Below, piece after piece: positions 17,401 through 25,301 of a stretch of DNA of 64,000 nucleotides. Source of the DNA: a virus. A model generated the notes under the pieces. It had not been told where the DNA came from, did not search any database, and saw only the letters and a list, made by a program, of their open reading frames with translations. The DNA is taken from IMG/VR virus record IMGVR_UViG_3300048833_000100, positions 1-64,000 of that record; one strand, 5' to 3'. A program made the position numbers and the translations under genes. Numbering within the stretch: position 1 is the stretch's first letter; every line of letters begins with the position of its first letter.

Positions 17401-20400
17401 GCCCACGACATCCGCCACCTCGACCTGAGCTGCCACCATCAGGGCATGGATCTGTTTGGGGGTCAGTGGCCCGAGTTTTTTGGCAGCCACAGTCTCCATG
17501 AAGTCATTCACGTCGAAGGAGTCTTCGACAATGCCTTCTGCCAGCAGATCAATCAGGGGGGCATATTTGCCCGTCACCAGATCCTGGGCACTCTCGATCG
17601 AATCCTGCACCGATTTCTGTTCGACCTTGACGCCAAGGGACTGGGCAATGGCCAACCAGAGAGCTTCCTCGTGTTTGGCGTTGTCGAGATCCAATGTCGA
17701 ATGGGTTGAGGAGATCATCTCGCGGGCAATCTTGGAGCCCTGTGGGGTCACTGGCCCGGATTGCTGGAGACGCCCCACCGCAGAGACAGCCCACTCGAAG
17801 AAGATCGGCATGTCCCAGATACCATCCTGGGTCTCCGCCACCTGACTGACTTCGTCGATGTAGCCCTGCACCGCGGCCAGATCATGCTCGATCGTATTGT
17901 TCTTCCCATCAATCGCATCGAGGTGATCGACGTTATAGGTCTTCCGGTCCGCCTCGGAGATCTCCTGGAATCCCAGGAGCGTCTTCACATTCTCATCCCC
18001 AAGGGCCTGGAAGAAATTGACCATCGGTTTCACCAACCGATTGGGGGTCTCCTGCAGACGCTTCACAACCTTGCGCTCCTGCCTGGACAGCTCCGCCAGT
18101 CGGTTGCCCAGCTGGGTCCGAGCCACTGTCTTCAGTGGCTTGCCGATCAGGCGATCCTTCACACGACCTTGGGTGAGGATATTGGTGAAAGGGGACCGCA
18201 TCTTGACCAGAACCTCGAAGTCCCGATCCAGCAACTGATCGACATGGGGCTCCAGCATGATGAAGTCCCGTGTCACATCCCCGACGGTGACATGCACCTT
18301 CCGCCAACCAATCCGGCCACGCCCCTCCTCCGGCTTGCCAGCTTTGGTATCCATGAGCAATTCAAGCGACGTGGCTGCCAGAGAACGGAACATCCCCTGC
18401 GTCTGCCGGATCGTCTTCTCATCTCGAGGAGACACATCCAGAAGGACCATCATCTTGTTGGCGATCTGCTCCACAGCTGATTGCTGCGGATGGCCATAAC
18501 GCACTGCCTTTGTCACATTGCCTGGCAGGGACGTGCCTCGAGGCAGTCCCAGGATCTTGGCCATGGCTTCCTCGTCCCGTGGACGCTGCGGCCCAGTGCT
18601 GGCCAGCAGCCATTCATAGACGGCAGCGAAGGCTGCGAACTTCACCTGCTCCGGGAACTCCCGGACCGAGCCTTCTTTCAGGAGGTTCAGGGGGAGACCG
18701 TCACTGGTATTGAGCCATGCGCTGATGGCCTCGCCTTGCAGGTTCCACCCTTTGATGAACTCCTGGGCTGCATTGTCCAGCTCGGCCGAGAACTCGGTGA
18801 AGTTCATCTCCATCACGTTGTCGATGGCATCCCGTTGCTCTTCGGTCACGTCCTCGGACGATCGCACATAGTCCTCAAAGAACTTGTGGGCATCCTCGAT
18901 GCCCGGCAACAGGGAGCCGTGCTTCCTTGGCTTGAAGGCATCGAGGAAGACATTGACGCCCTTCATGGGGATCACGAGGATATTTTTCAGGCTCTCGAAC
19001 CACCGAACGACGGGGGCATCCTCTACCGGAGCAGCTTCACTGGAGATCTCTTCGATGTCCTGATCGACCGCGGTCTCGGTGGTTTCCTCCTGCTCTGACC
19101 GAGCAGCATCGGCCTCAGCTTCCAGGAACTCCTGACGCTCTGCCTGTGCGATGGCCTCGTCCCCAAAAACCAGGGGAGTGCCGGCAGCTTCAGACACGAT
19201 GGCGTCGATCAAACCCTGCTGCTCAAAATACCCGGAGCTGTCATCGACTGGGAGAACCCACGCCAGATCGGGATGCTCCCGTGCCGGGATATTATCGAGA
19301 TCGGTGTAGCCGGTTTTGCGGAACAGGCCGGGCGTTGTTCTGGGGGTCACCCCATTATGGCGAAGCTCTCGTGCCACTGGGCCATGCGGAGCAATGCCCC
19401 CGATGCGAGCCATGTAAGCCGTGAATGGTCGCTTCTGCACCTTTGGCTCACGAGCCGCAGCTGCCTTGGCTCTACGCTCGGCCGCCAGACGCTTCTTCTC
19501 CGCAGCCCGCACTGCCTTCTTCTCTTCCCGTTCCTTGGCCTTGGCTGCCTTTGCTGCAGCCTTCTCCGCAGCCTTGGCCTCAGCCTCTTCTTTGGTGGTC
19601 TTGGCCTGTGCTGCCCGCTCTGCCTTGCGCTCTGCGACCTTCCGGTTCACGGCATCAATCAGCGGATCCATCATCGGATCAGCCTTGGGCTCGACAGGCT
19701 CTTGTGCCTTGGGGGCATCAGGAACCGGCTTGGCCAGATCCCCTCGCAGCGTGAGCTTCTTGTGCATGTTGGGGACCGAGACAGCTTTCATCTCGGTCAG
19801 TCCATGGGTCTGGATCAGCTGCTTCAGGAGGTCCGCTGCCGCTGTCGCGTCCGCATGGACCTCCTGAGCCAGAGCCACTGAGTTGGGGTTGGTCAGATCG
19901 ACCCAGACACCATCCTTGGCTTCCTTGGCATAGAAGCCATAGACCCCCTTGGCGACGAAGGGGACCTTGTGAGACTTGCCCTTGCCGACGGCAGCCGACT
20001 CGTTGAAGGCCTTCATCTTGTTCGACTGGCTCAAGGCGAAGTTCCTGAGATCGGTCAGAGCCCGCATGGCCACATCCCGGTGACCAACCCGCATGGCGTC
20101 ATTCACCCGCTTGTAGTGGCCGGACAGGGACAGGGAGGTAACCTCTTCCCCGTTGCGGACGGTATCCATGCCGGTATGGAAGATCTCCTTCCGAACCTCA
20201 TCCTTGGTCTTGGGAGGTTGGGTTCCAGGCTGGGACCAGATCTTGGCCTTCTGGGCATCGAGCTTCTCGAGGGTGGCAAAGATCTTGGCCGCCGCACTGA
20301 GGTGTTTCCGACGCTCGGCCGTTACGGGGCTCTGCCCCTCCACCGGGCCGAGCTGGTTCAGGACCGTGTCATAGGTTTCCTTGGACAGCAGGGCCGGATT

Positions 20401-22533
20401 GGCCTGAGCCACATAGTCCAGGATCTTGAGGTAGGACTCACGCGTCTTGGGATCGAGATCCGGCTTGGCCAGTTCCGAAGCCGGAACCATTTGACCCAGG
20501 ATCTCCGGGGTCACTTCGGAGAGGATCTTGTTGGCCTCATTCACCAGCTTCGATTGCTCGAATGTCGCCAGATGTTTGGTCAGGGTCTTGTGGCTCTGGA
20601 CCCGTGTGTCATTGGCCGGCAGTTTCGCCACGGCTTCCCGGACACGGGTGCTGTCACCCCGCTTCATCGAGTCAATCCCATCCAGCACATCCAGCGCCGA
20701 ATAGATCCTGGTTGCCTCATCCGGGCTCGCCATGGCTCGGGCAGCTTCTTCAACCACCATCGTCCGGGGGATGCTGGCCTTGGGATCGGCTTCATACATC
20801 GCCTTCACGGACGGGTAATTCGCCGCCACGTTTGCGATCTCATCTTCGTCGAAGACCAGGCCCCGCCGCAGATCATCCTCTGCGGGATCAGAGGCTGGAA
20901 GGGAAACCCCACCTTCCGGGGCCTGGTCCTCTACCACTTCCGCCGACGGGGACGGCAGAGCGGATGCTTGTTGTTCAGCCTTCAGGGCTACCATAGCTGC
21001 CCCGGCAGAGGCCAGTTCAGCTGCAGCCTCTACCCGTGCCTTGGTGCCGGTCACGCTCTCGGCATCGAGCTTGGCTTCATTGCGGGCATCGAGCTTGGTG
21101 CCTGCTGCTCCAAGGGCCGTGGAAGCCCCGCTGAGGACCGCATTGCCGACGGCGCTGGCCGATTGCCCAAGGATGTCTGCCGCGATCCCAGGAGCCTGCA
21201 TGGAGCCAGCGGAGGCAATACCACCGAGAGCTCCTTGGGCACCTGCTTCTGCGACACCTTCTTCCAAGGCCTGATCAAACCCGACATCCCGCTTGGCGAT
21301 GTTACCGACCACCGCCGAGTTCATCTCCTGCAGGGTCTCTTCCACAGTCTCCCTGGTGATGTCTTGCACCCCGGCCCGGATTGCATTGTTCGGGGCAATG
21401 CGGAACGGATTGGCTGCAAAGGGTGCGGCAATCTTACCTGCCAACAGAGCGCCCGGAGCTGCCAGCGGAGCAGCCACAATCCCGGCATCCGTGGCAATCT
21501 GGAGCTGTGCCTCCCGATGGCTCATGTTCTGGGCCCGGAGTGCCTGATACTCCTCGCTCTCCCACATCTCCTCTTCGGAGAGGTTCATGATCTCGTTCTG
21601 GACCTGGCTTACGGCACCACCCGTCTCCGTTGCACCAATGGCGACGGGAGCCAGTTTCAGGGCAGTCTGCTCGAGCAGCTTCTTCCCGGCTTCCGTGCCC
21701 AGATGCTCAACAGCTGCAGCACGGGTCATGCCGCCTGCCGTCAGCATGCGGAGGGTGTTGGCCTTGGCCAGAACCTTGATCCCGAGCGTAGTGGGAAGTA
21801 GCGAACCAATCCCCTCGGGGACAAGGGAGCCTGCCATGATCGGATCATCGGCATAGTTGGCGATCGTCTCGCCGAAGCCTTCGACAAACTTGGTAGCCCC
21901 AGGAGACAAGAGACCATCCCACTCCCCGGCTGCCTCAGCTGCCAGAGCTTCCTGATACCGGGCTTCCCGATCTTCCTTATCGAGAGACGCCTCGATCTGG
22001 TGCTGTGCCCGGCGATCCTGCATCAGCTGGGACTGCTGACCTTCGAGCCATCCAGACAGATCCTGTGTGGCCTCCGAGACCACTGGGGACATCGTGGTTC
22101 CGAGCACTGCATCGACGCCAGCCGTGCCAAGTGCCGCAACCCCACCAACGACATTGGCTGCCATCTTGCCGGTGTCGATCAGGGAGTCACCGGCCACCTG
22201 ATCCCAATCCCGTTCAGACTCTTTCAGGACCTCGACACCACGACGGGCATCCAGGTAGTTGCCACGACCGAGCCAGGCGTCTTTTCCGTAGACCCGCAGC
22301 AGCTCATCCGGCTGCATGGTCTTCAGATCCTGTAGGCTCTGATCATCTGCCAGACGGTTGCCTTGAAGGTCTGCCGTGGCAATACGCTGCTGCTCCTGCG
22401 GCGTCCCGAACATGGCTTTCTTCTGGATCGCAGTTGCTTCCAGCTGGGCCTTCTTCTCAGCCACTGCCGGGCTGTCAGTCGGCGCTGCAGGCGTCGGTGC
22501 CCAGTTGAGATTGAACGAGAGCTTTTCGGCCAT
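11452..22533 (-). CDS. Virion RNA polymerase (N4 gp50-like giant protein)
   Basis: About 3,700 residues, packaged in the capsid and injected to transcribe early genes. Numbering from the longest reading (22581), the T7-type polymerase motifs are all present: T/DxxGR Arg1604 (AVGRLQQSG), motif A Asp1741 (ADGKTDGPIN), motif B Arg1862-Lys1866-Tyr1874 (RNTVKNPLTVFLYG) and motif C Asp2129 (IYHDGNGD). Spacings are close to those of the N4 enzyme. Just after the polymerase is a zincin motif, His2430-Glu-x-x-His2434 (LIHEMLHIHT), and about 1,200 further residues of unknown role. Starts at 22581, 22548 and 22533 are possible. I favour an internal one because the first overlaps a hairpin and lacks a ribosome site. 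CACACC motif copy 4 lies upstream. Confidence 0.93.
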   Translation of the reverse strand: MAEKLSFNLNWAPTPAAPTDSPAVAEKKAQLEATAIQKKAMFGTPQEQQRIATADLQGNRLADDQSLQDLKTMQPDELLRVYGKDAWLGRGNYLDARRGVEVLKESERDWDQVAGDSLIDTGKMAANVVGGVAALGTAGVDAVLGTTMSPVVSEATQDLSGWLEGQQSQLMQDRRAQHQIEASLDKEDREARYQEALAAEAAGEWDGLLSPGATKFVEGFGETIANYADDPIMAGSLVPEGIGSLLPTTLGIKVLAKANTLRMLTAGGMTRAAAVEHLGTEAGKKLLEQTALKLAPVAIGATETGGAVSQVQNEIMNLSEEEMWESEEYQALRAQNMSHREAQLQIATDAGIVAAPLAAPGALLAGKIAAPFAANPFRIAPNNAIRAGVQDITRETVEETLQEMNSAVVGNIAKRDVGFDQALEEGVAEAGAQGALGGIASAGSMQAPGIAADILGQSASAVGNAVLSGASTALGAAGTKLDARNEAKLDAESVTGTKARVEAAAELASAGAAMVALKAEQQASALPSPSAEVVEDQAPEGGVSLPASDPAEDDLRRGLVFDEDEIANVAANYPSVKAMYEADPKASIPRTMVVEEAARAMASPDEATRIYSALDVLDGIDSMKRGDSTRVREAVAKLPANDTRVQSHKTLTKHLATFEQSKLVNEANKILSEVTPEILGQMVPASELAKPDLDPKTRESYLKILDYVAQANPALLSKETYDTVLNQLGPVEGQSPVTAERRKHLSAAAKIFATLEKLDAQKAKIWSQPGTQPPKTKDEVRKEIFHTGMDTVRNGEEVTSLSLSGHYKRVNDAMRVGHRDVAMRALTDLRNFALSQSNKMKAFNESAAVGKGKSHKVPFVAKGVYGFYAKEAKDGVWVDLTNPNSVALAQEVHADATAAADLLKQLIQTHGLTEMKAVSVPNMHKKLTLRGDLAKPVPDAPKAQEPVEPKADPMMDPLIDAVNRKVAERKAERAAQAKTTKEEAEAKAAEKAAAKAAKAKEREEKKAVRAAEKKRLAAERRAKAAAAREPKVQKRPFTAYMARIGGIAPHGPVARELRHNGVTPRTTPGLFRKTGYTDLDNIPAREHPDLAWVLPVDDSSGYFEQQGLIDAIVSEAAGTPLVFGDEAIAQAERQEFLEAEADAARSEQEETTETAVDQDIEEISSEAAPVEDAPVVRWFESLKNILVIPMKGVNVFLDAFKPRKHGSLLPGIEDAHKFFEDYVRSSEDVTEEQRDAIDNVMEMNFTEFSAELDNAAQEFIKGWNLQGEAISAWLNTSDGLPLNLLKEGSVREFPEQVKFAAFAAVYEWLLASTGPQRPRDEEAMAKILGLPRGTSLPGNVTKAVRYGHPQQSAVEQIANKMMVLLDVSPRDEKTIRQTQGMFRSLAATSLELLMDTKAGKPEEGRGRIGWRKVHVTVGDVTRDFIMLEPHVDQLLDRDFEVLVKMRSPFTNILTQGRVKDRLIGKPLKTVARTQLGNRLAELSRQERKVVKRLQETPNRLVKPMVNFFQALGDENVKTLLGFQEISEADRKTYNVDHLDAIDGKNNTIEHDLAAVQGYIDEVSQVAETQDGIWDMPIFFEWAVSAVGRLQQSGPVTPQGSKIAREMISSTHSTLDLDNAKHEEALWLAIAQSLGVKVEQKSVQDSIESAQDLVTGKYAPLIDLLAEGIVEDSFDVNDFMETVAAKKLGPLTPKQIHALMVAAQVEVADVVGNRNAFETALALEADGKTDGPINAMVHMGLGEFDAAQIERFAKGGLFFTDVEISLNNFVAMRAENRTDLYHMAAHRLEARMHDLVHGQVDDVPEGFSQERLHSVLRVLEKFNDPAFLQIELEHGEDGRLEGVGIGRNTVKNPLTVFLYGSGVNGVSNKIAGVVTKQLSKMLTEISRQGNGYRNFDALKANEYQMVQDLMAVMGLSRREMHDWFSNPVESTVSGRMFDTLAKNIEIHFAQPMFDAIDETTGGLGSHMRTTQRASQVQALIFRDVFLRKLKEAQAEEDAAQKAEAELEAKRKGSNGATGEWTPKPGRRLLSEERMRDIYAESMKIAPIYGTDAQSFQIAAPDRDQSHDYKVGGSFSGNMETRATLVTPADASVKVSAFLTIGTGDGRMILNIYHDGNGDFDMSLPVFDGVELAADKIEGASRQINEQVYNGWIEGNPYQAIADGFRQMTQNLTYQDFANLSKDTKDALNKTMRDFRKTVGNRPLQHADIVNMQRELDEMAMQSTARKRAMARMATSTDHMASAQAPFVSPGTVVAGGSPIAYDEITSQLNQLYREELSALQAQARAAKDGASRKDYAQKPSAEFRAKVSELGTEVDGHPGVVSIKGSAVMQLLTADTDTTEEQLRAIQGMRKVAPLSEDVVYYFGSNKALEQVRNTLYPELTKGLNQSNGQIQYGQSSAGKQVVFVAHAAPEVLIHEMLHIHTMKRLVDFYDDPRSVPEHVRHAVKELEALRDDILKMVPEGASAGAMSQLHAVLHAQKGNPAAQISELISYALSNQKLSEKLEATKTYRPLISWVARAINAFKKLVGFHPGNTLLSNLQFNATLLVAPSKAVEVARADAQVNQVLDQSFPASDRLQEVEEMFLGRMRLWLERMGNVNDLLAAGKITEAEAATKAQTAVADSLSTAGKARERAAAAGFNVTAREARAFEAVYASVQAGMRADKPIHRHLQEAFDHVLRVVTPQDFTKLPGVSASLAEAMWDHLAGADGIKKQTPNRNDQLAVFTALALTNDGFREVLEKIEAPKIADLKWDSVDDFLRSIGSTLVNLITRLSIHPRKMEPNLRQEMEKLALTLTTVQGKRRLMAGLETMNEKIEQANSWLASQVEDKSTKATIKLVNAAKQRKGSVLGQAAYVTSLVTSLGSPDRTEENMDNATYFLNRIEGKHELRSILSDLRGQTKDNIGLLRLINKAKSKIDALRQDFREGVPVNLAKKFSRPLTSAEWSQLHKGLARTDLLALGHAETLDLLRNLGSLDQKIADAEEAVMGLGGAVSARQIAKAKALAVYMVSGKVTSQNLLPNAHAIAHLFGENKPKGVAPVSEDLVTAIDQLTSLYAFAELDADTQKALADLAKDEADGMQTLTGFLNGTRTLEMKRITRDGALNQVAQNNGLKGYIPRLMQEGAALMVFEDDQQANLLKRGFTRVGDYVGDKNEGRQPKRGYYRSTVAGKTAFRQGVAQTVHETWMGVDAHTGQRLPGQTAGLIADYDSADIALSVGRARPGSLDNLPAGDYLLPIFDKEGKIAGHQRPMDPAHTEAMPMDDHLGRMLGVWMGRIVEENVADANNVALLEVLKETYDAARAKGDVSEFINVADPNQKDPVVRDAWGTMGWKMKQHAHEVFGKDELWVKRDQVEDAIGFRRASTTDAWTGISRWNEKTQQNIQKTAERLLGVHAFRKLKTFENTVESVVSFAKTTIIVRSIVVGYQNILSNIYHLSMVGVSPIAIATGMRDKFSEISTYVKNREEIQRLQIEMAAVINNPTRRDALQARIAVLDRANAKLSVAPLIESGEFSTISESLTEADVAIREGKWGEYLERVANRMPDWAQGTAKNLLITKDSALFQGLNRMVQYGDFVAKAVLYDHLTKKKGMKPEDALDQIREEFVQYNRLPGRGRDFRETMGLQWFWSYKLRIMKIAARTLRDRPLTSLFMMGGVGPASGISTTWDGSFLGSTLDGRLPYSFGPAMGFDAPFNHPVAAIFD

Positions 22534-22555
22534 GGGCACTGGATCCATCAATGAG

Positions 22556-22583
22556 AAATGGCGGGGAGTGATCCCCGCCATTA
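22556..22583 (-). terminator. Hairpin at the 5' end of the virion polymerase gene
   Basis: Read leftward, AATGGCGGGG and CCCCGCCATT pair around ATCACT. It may terminate transcription from the upstream internal-protein genes or structure the leader of the polymerase mRNA. Confidence 0.5.
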
Positions 22584-22610
22584 TTAGACACTGAATTGGT
22601 CGGCGTCTAT

Positions 22611-22627
22611 GGTGTGGTGTGGTGTGA
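22611..22627 (-). repeat. CACACC intergenic motif, copy 4
   Basis: Read leftward as TCACACCACACCACACC, between the internal virion protein stop and the virion polymerase gene. Same orientation as the genes. Confidence 0.7.
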
Positions 22628-22628
22628 T

Positions 22629-24698
22629 TTACATATCCTGCAACAGCTTCTCAGCCTTACGAACCCGTCGCTTCTGATCGGCCGTTAGTGGGCCGGACTT
22701 GGAGTTCATCTTCTCCAGGAACGCCTCCAGCCGCCGCACAGCCGCAGCCTTGGCAATCGGGTGTTCCGTTTCCCCAGAGATGAAGTCGGCGGCATAGGCC
22801 AGTTCCGTGGGGTCCTCGAGCGCATCCGGGTCATCAGCCCCAAGGAGAGAAACCATATCCTCGGCAGCCGTGCCCTCCGGTTGGGTGGCCTTGATCTGCT
22901 CGGAGATCTGGTTCACCGCAGCGGCTTTTTGCTGATCCACCACTGCGCTAGGATTGGGCATGGGTGCCGCTGCCCGGTCCAGAGCAGAGGTGCCATTCAC
23001 AAACCCGTTCTGGACGAGGGTCGAGCCTGCATTACGCATGGACCGCCCTGCCCCCATCAGAGTAGCACCGGCCTCAGGAGAGACCACGGAGACCGGGTAT
23101 CCCAGTGCCGTGAGGCCCGCACCTGCGCCCCAAGCAGCTCCGCCTGTAAGGCGCCCCACATTCCGGTCAAGGACACGGGCCTGTCCCGTGGAGACGGCAT
23201 TGGCAAAGTCCCCCACACCGGCCTGCACTGCTTGCGCCTGTTCCAGATCATTGGTGGGTGCTGGAGGTGTATCCGGGGTTTCACCGCTGGCTGTCGGATC
23301 TCCTTGGGCACCTTCCGCCTTCGCTGCCGCTTCGGCTAGGGCAGCCTCAGCGGGGGTGCGACCAGTAGGCTGGTCACCTTTGGGAGAACCTTGAAGGGCA
23401 GAGTCCACGATGGTTTGAGCCGCTGCCGCCTTTTCTTCTGGAGGCATGTTCGCGTAGCCGGACAGCTCCAGGATCTCATCAATGGTCTTCTGGATGGCTT
23501 CCGGGGAGGATCTCCGATAGATCTGAGCCCGAAGGGTATTGTCGAGCTTGGTCAGCTCGGCCCGCTCGTTCTTGATCCGGGTATCCTCCCGCTTGTATTC
23601 GTTGATCTTGTCGTCCAGACGCATGTTGTCGTCCGGCATATCCAGCCCACCAAGGATCTTCCTGATTTCAGCCACAGCCGGGATCTGCCCATCGTTGTTG
23701 AAATTGAGGAAGTCGATCCCGGTATTGGTCAGGGTATCCTGGATGACCGCAGCAATGATCTTCGGGTTGACCCCTTTGAACTCGCTTGTCAGATCGTTGT
23801 AGAGACCACGCAGTTCCCCCCGGCTCCGGGAAAACTTGCCCTCCTCATCCGAAGTCTCATCCGCCCCGAGCTCGGAGATCACAGTCTGCAGGGGATCCGC
23901 AGACTGCCCAAACCGGGACTCCCCGAGCTCGTAATAATAGAGCTCCTTGTTGAGACCCCGTTCCCGTGCCAAAGCACGCTCCTGATTGTCGAGGGTCTCT
24001 GTCTTTGAGAGGATGATGCTCTCGATATCTTGGGGAGCTGCCTTCACCTGTTCATGGTCTGAGAGCGTGACATCCCCCACTGCCCAGTTCTTCGGGTCGA
24101 CCGAACCAATGGCCTTCAGGAGGGCTTCCTCTTCCTTGGGGGCAAACTTGTTCTGGATGATCCACTCCGATGCAAGTTCAGGGGTGATGAGGTCAGGGTC
24201 ATCGGCCAACTTGTTGGCCTGCTCAAAGGCCCATTCCGCCCGCTGCCGATCTTCCTCGCTCCGGGCATAGACCTCGTCTGCCCGACCCTCACCAATCTTC
24301 TGCCGCCCGAAGTCATGTTCATTCTTGCCGAGATTGAACCGAGCCTGAGCATCCGAGGTGTCATTGGCCCGGCTGGTCTCCAGAGAGGAGCGATACCCAT
24401 AGGCCTTGTCCAGAGCCCCGGCAGTCGCCTCTCCGGGAGCGATCCCGAGAGCACCCAGACCTTGGGTTGCCAGGGCCTGGTCCAGCGTGCCAACCCCGCG
24501 GTGCCGCAGAAGGTTGTCGGCAACCTTGGCGTCGATGAGCAGATCGGCCTTGGCCTTCTTCTCCTCACCTGCCTCGCCGAAGACATCCCCGAGACCTTCC
24601 ATGGCCTTGGCAAAGCCATCGCTTGCCTTGGCCTTGAGATAGGCAGCACTTTGGAAGTCGGGGCCGGAGACCTGTTGCCAGGTGATACGATTAGCCAT
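22629..24698 (-). CDS. Internal/ejected virion protein, 689 aa
   Basis: Large helical protein rich in Ala, Glu and Asp, next to the virion polymerase, as are the N4 internal proteins (gp51/gp52 region). The N-terminus (MANRITWQQVSGPDFQSAAY) and long helical tracts suggest an elongated particle component. A Pro/Gly/Ala-rich stretch around residues 430-480 and an Ala/Gly-rich, mildly hydrophobic stretch around 500-560 follow. The start has GAGGTGAACCATG. Naming rests on position and composition only. Confidence 0.7.
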   Translation of the reverse strand: MANRITWQQVSGPDFQSAAYLKAKASDGFAKAMEGLGDVFGEAGEEKKAKADLLIDAKVADNLLRHRGVGTLDQALATQGLGALGIAPGEATAGALDKAYGYRSSLETSRANDTSDAQARFNLGKNEHDFGRQKIGEGRADEVYARSEEDRQRAEWAFEQANKLADDPDLITPELASEWIIQNKFAPKEEEALLKAIGSVDPKNWAVGDVTLSDHEQVKAAPQDIESIILSKTETLDNQERALARERGLNKELYYYELGESRFGQSADPLQTVISELGADETSDEEGKFSRSRGELRGLYNDLTSEFKGVNPKIIAAVIQDTLTNTGIDFLNFNNDGQIPAVAEIRKILGGLDMPDDNMRLDDKINEYKREDTRIKNERAELTKLDNTLRAQIYRRSSPEAIQKTIDEILELSGYANMPPEEKAAAAQTIVDSALQGSPKGDQPTGRTPAEAALAEAAAKAEGAQGDPTASGETPDTPPAPTNDLEQAQAVQAGVGDFANAVSTGQARVLDRNVGRLTGGAAWGAGAGLTALGYPVSVVSPEAGATLMGAGRSMRNAGSTLVQNGFVNGTSALDRAAAPMPNPSAVVDQQKAAAVNQISEQIKATQPEGTAAEDMVSLLGADDPDALEDPTELAYAADFISGETEHPIAKAAAVRRLEAFLEKMNSKSGPLTADQKRRVRKAEKLLQDM

Positions 24699-24706
24699 GG
24701 TTCACC

Positions 24707-25273
24707 TCAGATCTTGTTTTTTTCGACATAGCGGTTGGCCCAGCCTCTGCCGCGACCTTCCTGCGATGCCCGACCGTCCGCCCGTTCCTGCAGAGCCGTG
24801 TTGTAGCTTGCAATCTGGTTGGCGTAGTTGTCGGCATAGGTCTGCTTCTGGAAGTCGAACATCTCATTTGCCAGCTTGTTCTGCTGGACCGCGCCCCAGA
24901 TCGAGCCAATGGTTCCGATCCCCTTGGAGATCATCTCGAGCCCGTCGAGGTTGAAACCCTTCTCCTTATCCCAGAGCAGGCCCTTAAACCCATCCCACAG
25001 GGACAGATCTTTGGCTGTGGCGTCATCTGCTGCCGGAGCCACAGGCGCCGGAACCGCAGCTGCACTGGTCGTCGGCGCCGTCGGAGCGGCACCGGGAGCC
25101 TGATACTGGAAGGGGGTGATCTGGTAGCCAGCCGGTGCAGCATTGGGGGCTGCCACACCGAGCGGTGCGGGGGCGGTGGAGGTCCAGGAGCGCAGCTGGT
25201 CGGAGGTAGGCATCCCGGTAAAGCCCAAGGGCGACGGGGCCTGAGATGTGGGATAGGTATACGGGTAGGTCAT
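24707..25273 (-). CDS. Structural protein, Pro/Ala-rich, 188 aa
   Basis: The N-terminal 110 residues are low-complexity (Pro, Ala, Thr, Tyr), beginning MTYPYTYPTSQAPSPLGF. The C-terminal part is helical (KLANEMFDFQKQTYADNYAN). The ATG at 25273 with GGAG upstream is preferred to an in-frame TTG. It sits in the late operon between two internal virion proteins; N4 has a small structural gene at the same place. Confidence 0.65.
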   Translation of the reverse strand: MTYPYTYPTSQAPSPLGFTGMPTSDQLRSWTSTAPAPLGVAAPNAAPAGYQITPFQYQAPGAAPTAPTTSAAAVPAPVAPAADDATAKDLSLWDGFKGLLWDKEKGFNLDGLEMISKGIGTIGSIWGAVQQNKLANEMFDFQKQTYADNYANQIASYNTALQERADGRASQEGRGRGWANRYVEKNKI

Positions 25274-25301
25274 GGGCAAGACTCCACTGAATTGTTCGGG
25301 A

